From Polyangium jinanense (GTDB taxonomy: Bacteria; Myxococcota; Polyangia; Polyangiales; Polyangiaceae), in the NCBI RefSeq assembly GCF_028435365.1, contig NZ_JAGTJJ010000058.1, positions 10,454-74,453 on the forward strand: a stretch of DNA of 64,000 nt, in the 5' to 3' direction. A model generated the notes under the pieces. That model was not told the DNA's origin. It saw nothing but the letters and a program-made list of their open reading frames with translations, and searched no databases. This document shows positions 52,323 to 59,559 of this stretch, one piece after another (the first letter of the stretch is position 1; every line of letters begins with the position of its first letter). The position numbers and the translations under genes were made by a program.

Positions 52323-53098
52323 AGGGCCCGCGCAAGGCGTACGAGGACGCGAAGGTGCACCTCGAGTTGCTCGGCGAGGCGCACGAGATCGAATGCAAGG
52401 TGCGGGTCGGGCGCACGCAGGTGCACGAGCTCTTGCCGCTCGCGCGGTCGCTCTCGGCGTCCATCTTGGCCATTTCGACGGCGCACGCGCGGGCGCAGGG
52501 CAAGGAAATCTCGTGTCAGAAGGGCTGCACCCATTGTTGCCGCCAGCTCGTGCCGGTCTCGCCGATCGAGGCGCGGCGGCTCGGGGAGGTCATGGCCGCG
52601 ATGCCGGAGCCGCGCCGCGCGGAGGTGCGCGAGCGGTTCGTCCGGGCGATCGGGCGGCTCGAACAGGCGGGGCTCGTGGATTCGAAGGCGCCGAAGGGCC
52701 GGGCCGCGCTCGTCTCGAAGGAGGCGACGTCCTCGGCGGCGTGGGACGACGTGAGCCGGCGGTATTACGAGCTCCGGATCGATTGCCCGTTCCTCGAAGG
52801 CGACCTGTGCAGCATTTACGAGGAGCGCCCGATCGCGTGCCGCGAATACAACGCGGTGACGGATCCGGCGCTGTGCGAGGCGCTCGACCCGGGAATCGAG
52901 ATTGCGCCGCGGCCGTCGCCGATGGGCGACGTGCTCACGAAGGTGACGGGGGAGCTCACGGGCAAACCACAGGCGGGGATCCCGCTGCCGCTCGCGCTCG
53001 AATGGGCGCGCGTGCATGGAAAGACGCTCGAACGCGAGCGGGACGGCGAGGCGATGTTCTGGGCGCTGCTCCGGGTGATGGAAGAGGACGGCGCCTGA
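52319..53098 (+). CDS. YkgJ-family cysteine-cluster protein
   Basis: 259 residues from GTG 52319. It contains the family motif CxxxCxxCC (Cys66, 70, 73, 74; CQKGCTHCC) and further Cys in the later segment CPFLEGDLCSIYEERPIACREYN. Together these bind a zinc or Fe-S centre in members of this family, whose roles are mostly uncharacterised oxidoreductases or maturation factors. It has no signal peptide, so it is cytoplasmic despite being coupled to a lipoprotein gene. It converges on the PDZ lipoprotein 7 bp away. Confidence 0.85.
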   Translation: MKGPRKAYEDAKVHLELLGEAHEIECKVRVGRTQVHELLPLARSLSASILAISTAHARAQGKEISCQKGCTHCCRQLVPVSPIEARRLGEVMAAMPEPRRAEVRERFVRAIGRLEQAGLVDSKAPKGRAALVSKEATSSAAWDDVSRRYYELRIDCPFLEGDLCSIYEERPIACREYNAVTDPALCEALDPGIEIAPRPSPMGDVLTKVTGELTGKPQAGIPLPLALEWARVHGKTLERERDGEAMFWALLRVMEEDGA

Positions 53099-53105
53099 CG
53101 GGCGC

Positions 53106-53951
53106 TCATTTCTCGACGACGCGATAGAGGAATTTCTGCGTGGCCCCGCGCCGCTCGATCGTCATCTCGACCTTCTTCGCGCCCTTGAGCTTCGTATAAG
53201 CTTCGAGCGCGAGGTCGGGGCCCGTGAGCGCGTATCCCCCGAGCTCGGTCACGAGGTCGCCATTCTGGAGCCCGAGCGTCGCGAGCACGCTGCTCGGGCG
53301 AATGCCAAAGAGCTTCAGGCCCACGACCTTTCCGTCCTTCTGCGTCGGAACGAACCGGCCCGATCGGATCAGCTCGGCCTGATCGCCCTTCAGGAGATCG
53401 GCCGACGCTTGCGTGAGCTCGTACTCGGTCTCGGAAATCTTTCGTACGCCTGCCGCGAATTTCTCCGCGGCCACGTCCGCCGGTATCTGGGCACTCTCGG
53501 AAGGCGCGGGCGCGGCCGGCTCGCCCGTGGCCCGCGCGCAGGTGGCGGGCAAGGGTTTGTCCGGAATGCGTCGCACGATGATGCCGCCGGCTTCACTCTC
53601 GACGAGCGAGAGCCCGGCCGGATCGAGGGCCTCGCGGAGGAGGCGGATCGCATTCGGAAGGGGCACGGGTCCGCCGGTGAGGAGCGTGATCCGCGCGCAA
53701 TGGGCGACGGCCTGGGCGTCGGCGTCGATGACGATGGGTTTGCCGGCGGCGGACGCGAGCTTCTCGGCGACGGCGTCGACCGGCTCGTTGCGAAGCTCGA
53801 GGGAGACGGTGCCGGCAGAGATGTCCGCGGCGGCGTCGTCCCCCGCGACAGGCTGGGAAGGTCCGGGGTCGGATTTGTGGCAGGCAGCGAGGAGGAGCGC
53901 CGCGGTCAGGGTGAGGGTGAGGGCGGAGCGCAGGCGGGAAGGCGTGGGCAC
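53106..53951 (-). CDS. PDZ lipoprotein, GspC-like
   Basis: 281 residues. Lipobox AALLLAACHK. Residues about 45-130 resemble a secretin/TonB short N-terminal (STN) domain (VSLELRNEPVDAVAEKLASAAGKPI); about 165-280 combine a GspC-like region with a PDZ fold (FGIRPSSVLATLGLQNGDLV, ELGGYALTGPDLALEAY). In type II secretion, GspC links inner and outer membrane parts. Here there is no linked gsp operon, and a lipid anchor replaces the usual membrane helix, so the role is uncertain. Its start overlaps the end of a truncated nucleotidyltransferase frame. Confidence 0.75.
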   Translation of the reverse strand: MPTPSRLRSALTLTLTAALLLAACHKSDPGPSQPVAGDDAAADISAGTVSLELRNEPVDAVAEKLASAAGKPIVIDADAQAVAHCARITLLTGGPVPLPNAIRLLREALDPAGLSLVESEAGGIIVRRIPDKPLPATCARATGEPAAPAPSESAQIPADVAAEKFAAGVRKISETEYELTQASADLLKGDQAELIRSGRFVPTQKDGKVVGLKLFGIRPSSVLATLGLQNGDLVTELGGYALTGPDLALEAYTKLKGAKKVEMTIERRGATQKFLYRVVEK

Positions 53952-54097
53952 GGGAAAGCAATGTGCATGGGGCTCTGGCGGGGAGCAATGGGTGTCGTCG
54001 CCGTCGCTGCGCTCCGGATCATTACGGCCATGCCTCCGACGACGACGAAATCCACCCGGTGGTGGAGCAGCGTCCGGAGAATGTCAGCCAGCGCCAT
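53906..54097 (-). pseudogene. Truncated nucleotidyltransferase-like gene
   Basis: The frame starts like an MNT-type nucleotidyltransferase: MALADILRTLLHHRVDFVVVGG at residues 1-22 matches the beta1-alpha 'hxVDFhVVGG(x)A' opening. After residue ~26 the sequence is no longer protein-like, and the GS...DxD catalytic motif is absent. The frame runs into the start of the PDZ lipoprotein. It overlaps the 3' end of the small gene 54084-54263 by 14 bp, the usual order for this two-gene unit in myxobacteria, so I read it as a deletion-truncated remnant. Confidence 0.6.
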
Positions 54098-54263
54098 TGG
54101 GCAGCGGGCGGACGCTCTCGACGAGGTCGATCGAGCCCTGCGCCACCGCGAGGCGCTCGGTCGGCGACAGGCTCAGCATCCAGCGGATGAGCGAGCGATC
54201 GATCCCGTCGGCATCGTAGGGATCCTGATCCGCTCCTACGAGGTCTTGCGGCGTCTCGAACAC
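54084..54263 (-). CDS. Small protein paired with nucleotidyltransferase remnant
   Basis: 59 residues from GTG 54263. The core DADGIDRSLIRWMLSLSPTE then RLAVAQGSIDLVESV is a conserved-looking helical sequence of a kind I associate with small genes that precede MNT-like nucleotidyltransferases. Its stop lies inside the start of the truncated partner. If the pair was a toxin-antitoxin or MntA/HepT-like module, this gene is now an orphan. Homology is recalled, not computed. Confidence 0.5.
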   Translation of the reverse strand: MFETPQDLVGADQDPYDADGIDRSLIRWMLSLSPTERLAVAQGSIDLVESVRPLPNGAG

Positions 54264-54308
54264 GGGAGCCAGGTTATCACGCGCGAGGGATGCAGGGGAG
54301 GGGGGGCC

Positions 54309-55376
54309 CTACCGCAGCCCCGCCCCCTTCCGCGTCACCCGCGGCAGCGCCGTCTTCGTCGAAGGCTCCAGCGCGAGGTCGTCCGCCTCCCCCGCCGCGA
54401 ACCTGAGCGCCCCCGCGTACGCGATCATCGCCGCATTGTCCGTGCAGCTCGCGAACGACGGCACGAACAGCGCGATCTTCTGCCGCGCGCACGCTTCCGC
54501 CATCCGCGCCCGGAGCCCCCGGTTCGCCGCGACGCCCCCCGCGAGCACGATCCGCGGCACGCCCTCCACCTTCGCCGCGCGCACCGCCTTGTCCACGAGC
54601 GTGCCCACGACCGACGCCTGGAACGCCGCGCAGAGGTCCGCGAGCGCCTGCCCCTCGGGCGGCTTTCCCTGCATCGCGACGTGGCGCATGACCGCCGCCT
54701 TCACCCCCGAGAAGCTGAACTCCAGGCTCTCGCGATGCGCCATCGAGCGCGGCACCGCGTCCTTCGCCCGGGAAGCATCACCCGTCGCCGCCAGCCGATC
54801 CACCACGGGGCCGCCCGGATAGCCGAGGCCGAGCAGCTTCGCCGTCTTGTCGAACGCCTCGCCCGCGGCATCGTCGCGTGTCGCCCCGAGCTCGCGAATC
54901 GCCGAGAGCCGCGGCGCATCCACGCGGTAGAGCGCCGTGTGCCCACCCGAGGCCAGGAGCGCGATGAACGGGTACGACGGCACGGGCGCTTCGGCCTCGG
55001 CCTCGCCCCGCCGCAAGAACACCGCGAGCAGGTGCCCGACGAGGTGATCCACGCCGACGATCGGTTTTCCCGTCGTGAAGGACAGACCTTTCGCCGCCGA
55101 AAGACCCACGAGCAGCGCGCCGAGCAGGCCCGGACGCGACGTGACCGCGATCCCGTCGACGTCGCCGGGCTTCATCCCGGCCCGCGCGAGCGCCTCGCGG
55201 ATCACCGGCACGATGGCCCGCGCATGGTCGCGCGAGGCGATCTCCGGCACCACGCCGCCATAGGGCGCGTGCGCCTCGACCTGGCTGCGTACGACATCGG
55301 AGAGCACCACGCCGGTCTCCGTCACCACGGCGGCGGCCGTCTCGTCGCACGACGTCTCGATCCCTAGAACCCGCAT
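54309..55376 (-). CDS. tsaD: tRNA N6-adenosine threonylcarbamoyltransferase TsaD
   Basis: 355 residues, full length. It transfers the threonylcarbamoyl group from TC-AMP to A37 of ANN-decoding tRNAs, with TsaB/TsaE. Signatures: MRVLGIETSCDET at the N-terminus, the metal-binding HxxxH in DHLVGHLLA, ALLASGGHT (phosphate loop), FDKTAKLLGLGYPGGP, FSFSGVK and LAGGVAANRGLR. Start ATG 55376; it overlaps the end of the upstream lipoprotein gene by 13 bp, so the two are co-transcribed. It is a universal housekeeping gene. Confidence 0.97.
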   Translation of the reverse strand: MRVLGIETSCDETAAAVVTETGVVLSDVVRSQVEAHAPYGGVVPEIASRDHARAIVPVIREALARAGMKPGDVDGIAVTSRPGLLGALLVGLSAAKGLSFTTGKPIVGVDHLVGHLLAVFLRRGEAEAEAPVPSYPFIALLASGGHTALYRVDAPRLSAIRELGATRDDAAGEAFDKTAKLLGLGYPGGPVVDRLAATGDASRAKDAVPRSMAHRESLEFSFSGVKAAVMRHVAMQGKPPEGQALADLCAAFQASVVGTLVDKAVRAAKVEGVPRIVLAGGVAANRGLRARMAEACARQKIALFVPSFASCTDNAAMIAYAGALRFAAGEADDLALEPSTKTALPRVTRKGAGLR

Positions 55377-55936
55377 TGGCCCTCCCGGCGCACCAGCGAA
55401 AACATGCCGAAGATCGGCCTCCGTCCCTCGTCCGCGTCCGGATCCTCGGAGCCCGCGCGCACGAGCCGCACCTCGACGCCGCCGTCCGAGCGCAAGGACA
55501 GGAACGCGAGCATCCCCTCCGCCATGGTCTCGCTCGGCGAGACCGCGAAGAGCGTGTTCCGCTCCCGACCGTCGCCCATCTCGAACTGCGAGAGCGGATC
55601 GTGCGCGAGCGGCGGGATCGGGCGGAGCTCGGCGCCGTCGAAGAGACGCCGCTCGGGCCGCGTTTGCGTCGCAGCCTCGAACGTCCAGAGCCGGCCCGGA
55701 GATTCGTCGCCGTCGAGCCGGGTCGCGTCGAGCGTCAGGCGCATCTGCACGCGGGGGCTGAGGCCCTCGCGGAAAGGGCTCCCGAGCGTGATGGCGCCGC
55801 AATACGCCTCGTGCGGTTTCGTGGAGAAACGCGCGACGTCGTTGCACCCGGCGGCGGTCCCGGCGACGAGAAGCTGCGCGAACACGAGGCCTCGTCGCGC
55901 TCGCTTCCCGGCTTCTCTCGGCCTACCCGTGTGCAT
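55364..55936 (-). CDS. Hypothetical lipoprotein
   Basis: 190 residues from ATG 55936. A basic N-terminus (REAGKRARRG), hydrophobic stretch and lipobox-like VAGTAAGCND indicate a lipoprotein. The remaining ~150 residues are beta-rich with no recognised domain. It starts divergently from the PAS/STAS gene, with about 76 bp between, and its end overlaps tsaD by 13 bp. Confidence 0.75.
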   Translation of the reverse strand: MHTGRPREAGKRARRGLVFAQLLVAGTAAGCNDVARFSTKPHEAYCGAITLGSPFREGLSPRVQMRLTLDATRLDGDESPGRLWTFEAATQTRPERRLFDGAELRPIPPLAHDPLSQFEMGDGRERNTLFAVSPSETMAEGMLAFLSLRSDGGVEVRLVRAGSEDPDADEGRRPIFGMFSLVRREGQCGF

Positions 55937-56012
55937 CGGCGCGGATTGTGCCCTCGCCCCCCCTCTCCCGCCACCCCTCTCCGCGCGCCCTTGGTAGACT
56001 GCCCACCCTTCG

Positions 56013-57593
56013 ATGGAAACCCAAGCCCAAGGCCCCAGGATCGATCCACGGGAGTTCTTCGAGAAGGCCCCGGCCTTGTTCTGCGTCCTCGACTCCGACA
56101 ACCGGATGTACCAGCCGAACGGGGCCTGGGAGCGCGTGACCGGGTTCTCACTCGAGGCCCTCGAAGGCATGCGGCTCGAAGACCGTTTGCACCCCGAGGA
56201 CCGGGATCCGACCCGGCGCACCTCGCGCATCTCCGTCGAGGCCCAAGGCGCGATCGTGCAGGAGACGCGCTTTCGTTGCGCAGACGACACGTACAAATGG
56301 CTCGAATGGACCATGCGCGTCGTCTTCGAGCGGGGTCTCGTGTTCTGCTGCGCGCGTTCCATCGAGCAGCCGCGGCGCGCGACCATCACCGCCGCGCGGC
56401 GTCTCGAGGCGTACCTCAGGCGGGCCCCCATCGCGATGATCGAGACCGAGGTCGGTCGCGGGGTCGTCGAGTGGAGCACCGGCGCCGAGCGGATCTTCGG
56501 GTACACGCGGAGCGAGGCACTCGGTCGAAGGCTCGTCGACCTCATCGTAGCCGAGCCGCACCACGAGACCGTCCTCGACGCCGCATTCGCAATCCGTGAC
56601 GGCCGCATCCCCTCGGGGCGTTTCGGCGCGACCGAGAACATCACGAAGGACGGGCGCACGGTCGTATGTGAATGGCACAACGCGCCGCTCGCCGACGAGG
56701 AGGGGCGCGTGCGCGGGGTCCTGAGCATCGCCCTCGACCGGACCGAGATCGAGCGCGAGCGCGCGCGGGCCGAGGAGAGTCTCGCGCGGTTCGAGCTGCT
56801 CATGCGAGGCTCGAAGAACGGGCTGTGGGATTACGTGCCCCGGGATCCAACGAACCCGACCGATCCCGAGCAGCCCATCTTCGTGTCCGAGGGGCTCACG
56901 CGGCTGCTCGGCATCACGGCAGAGGAGGCGCCGAAGTCACTCCGCGCATGGGAGGGGTTCGTGCACCCGGAGGACCGCGAGCGCGCGGCGAGGCTCTTCG
57001 CCGAGCACATCGCGTCGCGCAAGGCCGAGACGTACTACGAAGGTCGGCTGCTCCGCGGCGACGGCACGTACCTGTGGGTGGCCAGTACGTTTCAATCGCT
57101 CTGGAGCGAGAGCGGCGAGCTCCAGCGGCTCGCCAGCGCGATCGTGGACATCACCGAGCGGAAGGACACAGAGGCCGATCTGCGCGACAAGCTCGCAGTC
57201 ATCGAGCGGCAAGCCGCGTCGATCCGGGAGCTTTCGACGCCCATCCTGGAGGTGCAGGAGGGCGTCCTGTGTCTGCCCGTGGTGGGCGTAGTCGACAGCG
57301 GGCGCGCCGCCGAGATGATGGACGCCGCGCTCGGAAGCGTGGTCGATCTGCAAGCGCGGTTCTTGATCATCGACCTGACAGGCGTGCCCGTGCTCGACAC
57401 GAGCACAGCCGATCGTCTGCTCGCCATCGCCCGCGCCGCGAGTCTCGTCGGCGCAAAAACCGTGATCACCGGCCTCCGCCCCGCCGTCGCGCAAACCGTG
57501 GTGACCCTCGGCGTCGCGATGGGCGAGGTAAAGACCCTCCGAAACCTGAAGGACGGCCTCCGGTACTGCCTGCGCGAGGCAGCCAGCCGGTAA
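56013..57593 (+). CDS. PAS-PAS-PAS-STAS (RsbR-like) sensor
   Basis: 526 residues, ATG 56013. Three PAS domains (about 15-125, 135-260 and 265-395; the first and third carry HPEDRD), a short coiled coil and a C-terminal STAS domain (407-520). Both phosphorylation sites of RsbR-type STAS domains are present: Thr463 in VLDT and Thr495 in VAQTV. It should act as a stressosome-like input protein; no RsbS/RsbT partners lie in the window. The STAS domain aligns gap-free over its core with the one ending 40858-45129, which lacks the first Thr. Both genes are followed, in the same relative orientation, by a copy of the composite repeat. Confidence 0.9.
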   Translation: METQAQGPRIDPREFFEKAPALFCVLDSDNRMYQPNGAWERVTGFSLEALEGMRLEDRLHPEDRDPTRRTSRISVEAQGAIVQETRFRCADDTYKWLEWTMRVVFERGLVFCCARSIEQPRRATITAARRLEAYLRRAPIAMIETEVGRGVVEWSTGAERIFGYTRSEALGRRLVDLIVAEPHHETVLDAAFAIRDGRIPSGRFGATENITKDGRTVVCEWHNAPLADEEGRVRGVLSIALDRTEIERERARAEESLARFELLMRGSKNGLWDYVPRDPTNPTDPEQPIFVSEGLTRLLGITAEEAPKSLRAWEGFVHPEDRERAARLFAEHIASRKAETYYEGRLLRGDGTYLWVASTFQSLWSESGELQRLASAIVDITERKDTEADLRDKLAVIERQAASIRELSTPILEVQEGVLCLPVVGVVDSGRAAEMMDAALGSVVDLQARFLIIDLTGVPVLDTSTADRLLAIARAASLVGAKTVITGLRPAVAQTVVTLGVAMGEVKTLRNLKDGLRYCLREAASR

Positions 57594-57957
57594 CGGCGTC
57601 GCGCCGGGGTTTCACCCCGGACCCCGACCAGGGGTTGTCCACCCCTGGACCCGGACCAGCCAGGGGCTGGACCCGGGGTCGATGAACTGCGCGATGCGCA
57701 GTTCATCGAACAGGTCGAGGCAAGACCAGCGACGACCCTGCCAGTCAAGACCGCAGCGCCGACGTGTCTGCTGAGGGGGGCAGCGCTGCTGTCTCCGCTG
57801 GCAACGCCGCTCGTGGTCTTGCCACGGGCCCGTCTGAGAAACTGCGCATCGCGCAGTTTCTCAGCCTTCGGTCCAGGCCGTGCCTGGTCCGGGGTGCAGG
57901 GGGCGGACAGCCCCCTGCTGGGGTGCGGGGCAACGCCCCGCTCCGCGCGCCCCCGTC
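57594..57957. repeat. Composite palindromic intergenic element, copy 3
   Basis: It fills the whole gap between the converging PAS/STAS and MFS stop codons. Hairpins are at 57679-57709 (TCGAT outer pairs) and 57834-57864 (CTGAG/CTCAG outer pairs), each around the same ACTGCGC...GCGCAGT core. It is the reverse complement of copy 2: several stretches of 60-75 nt are identical, including CGGGGTTTCACCCCGG and the CCCCAGCAGGGGGCTG stem regions. Confidence 0.92.
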
Positions 57958-59157
57958 TCAGCCTTCGGCGTGCGCCTGCTCGACGGGGCGCTCGACGCCG
58001 CGGCGTTGCAGCGCGAGCAGGAGCCCGAGCAGGCTGAAGGCTGCGCAGAAGAGGCCGTACATCACGACCTGGTTGCGATCGATGAGCCAGCCGGCGGCTG
58101 CGGGCCCTGCGATTTGCGCGAGACTGCCGAGGGACTGGCTCACGCCGAGCACTGTGCCTTGCTCCTCCTTGGCGACGCTCTTCGTGATGAGCGTCGTCAC
58201 GCTTGGACGCACCACGGCTGCGCCGAAGGAGCCGAGCACCACGAGTACCAGGAGAAATCCGACGTTCGTTGCCAGGCCGAGCAGACAATAGCCGAGGACC
58301 ATGGTCCCGAGGCCGATTGCGGTCAGCCGCTCCTCGCCGAGCTTCTTCACGAGCCGCTTGAGCATCCCGCCCTGCACCATCGCGCCGATGAGCCCCGAGA
58401 GACCGAAGATGAGGCCTGCCTCGTGCAGCTCGTAGTTGAACTGCTTCTTCAGGTAGACGCCGAGTGCGCCCGTGAGCGCGGCGAACGAGAGACTGAAGAA
58501 GAAGAACTCGGCGAGGTGCTTGCGAGGGCCGGGGCGCGCGAGGTACTCGGCCATTCCTGAGAGACGCCGGCCCGTCTGGGCTGTGGGCTTGCGCGCGGGC
58601 AGGAAGAACGCCGTTAGCAGGATGGCGAGCAGGCTCAGCCCCGCGGCTGCGAGCGTGGGCGGCTTGTACTTGAAGAGCGGATCGGGGTCATCGCGGAAGA
58701 CGTACGTGAGCAACGCCGTGATGCCCGGGCCGAGCAAGAAGCCCGTGCCGAAGGCGATCCCGAAGAAGCCGAAGGCCTGCGTGCGCTCCTCGTTTGGCTT
58801 CGTGACGTCGGAGATGTACGCCTGGGCGATGCTCAGGTTGCCCGCCGTCAGGCCCGCGATGATGCGGCCGACGAAGAGCATTTCGAGGCTGTGGGCGGCT
58901 GCGAGTGTGAGCCAACCGATGAGCGTGCCGGCCTGGCTGAGCAGGAGCACGGGCTTTCGTCCGATACGATCGGACAGCCGGCCGAGCATTGGGCCGGAGA
59001 CGAACATCGCCGCCGCGTAGACCGAGGTCAGAAGCGTCGCCTGGAAATCCGACGCACCGTAGTCCTTCGCGTAATACGGCAGCAGCGGCAGGATGAGCGT
59101 CAGGCCGAGGACGTCGACGAAGACGGTGAGGAATATCGGCAAAAGCGGGGATCGCAT
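57958..59157 (-). CDS. MFS drug:H+ antiporter (DHA1/Tet-like)
   Basis: 399 residues from ATG 59157 (the longer frame adds an Arg-rich non-membrane leader). Twelve hydrophobic helices; loop 2-3 motif GRLSDRIGRKPVLLL (family GxLaDrxGrkxxl) and helix 5 motif GIAFGTGFLLGPGITA (antiporter motif C). It is similar in layout to TetA-class exporters. It is an inner-membrane efflux protein of unknown substrate. A regular array of palindromic 43-bp units lies just upstream and may control it. Confidence 0.92.
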   Translation of the reverse strand: MRSPLLPIFLTVFVDVLGLTLILPLLPYYAKDYGASDFQATLLTSVYAAAMFVSGPMLGRLSDRIGRKPVLLLSQAGTLIGWLTLAAAHSLEMLFVGRIIAGLTAGNLSIAQAYISDVTKPNEERTQAFGFFGIAFGTGFLLGPGITALLTYVFRDDPDPLFKYKPPTLAAAGLSLLAILLTAFFLPARKPTAQTGRRLSGMAEYLARPGPRKHLAEFFFFSLSFAALTGALGVYLKKQFNYELHEAGLIFGLSGLIGAMVQGGMLKRLVKKLGEERLTAIGLGTMVLGYCLLGLATNVGFLLVLVVLGSFGAAVVRPSVTTLITKSVAKEEQGTVLGVSQSLGSLAQIAGPAAAGWLIDRNQVVMYGLFCAAFSLLGLLLALQRRGVERPVEQAHAEG

Positions 59158-59259
59158 CGACGGCTCGCCTCGTTCGTACGGCGCGCCACGAGGCGTTCGG
59201 GTGGCGCTGGGCGCGCATCCTGACACAGGCGCCGCGAGCACGCCCTTCCGTCGCGTCAC

Positions 59260-59519
59260 GAAACCACCTCGGGGGGCGGTCGCGACCGGGGGGACGGGTC
59301 ACGAAACCACTTCGAAGTGCCGCGCGCGGCGGTCTTGGAAGGTTCGAAACCACCTCGAAGTGCCGCGCGCGGCGGTCTTGGGTGGTTCGAAACCACTTCG
59401 GAGGCGGTCGCGACCGGGTGGGCGGGTGGTTCGAAACCACTTCGAAGTGCCGCGCGCGGCGGTCTTGAGTGGTTCGAAACCACTTTGGAGGCGGTCGCGA
59501 CCGGGGGGGCGGGTGGTTT
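59260..59519. repeat. Tandem array of six 43-bp palindromic units (two types)
   Basis: Units begin with GAAACCAC at 59260, 59303, 59346, 59389, 59433 and 59476, so the period is 43 bp (44 once). Type A (units 1, 4, 6) contains GGCGGTCGCGACCGG; type B (units 2, 3, 5) contains GAAGTGCCGCGCGCGGCGG. Junctions form GGTTCGAAACC-like inverted repeats; GGTCGCGACC and CCGCGCGCGG are perfect palindromes. The array occupies most of the ~400 bp between speA and the MFS start. There are no unique spacers, so it is not CRISPR. Confidence 0.93.
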
Positions 59520-59559
59520 CGGAGCTCTCGGGAGGCGGGCGCTCGGGGGGCGAGCGCTC

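Noticed and set aside
59260..59519. CRISPR array
   Set aside because: Units are contiguous with no unique spacers and no cas genes nearby.
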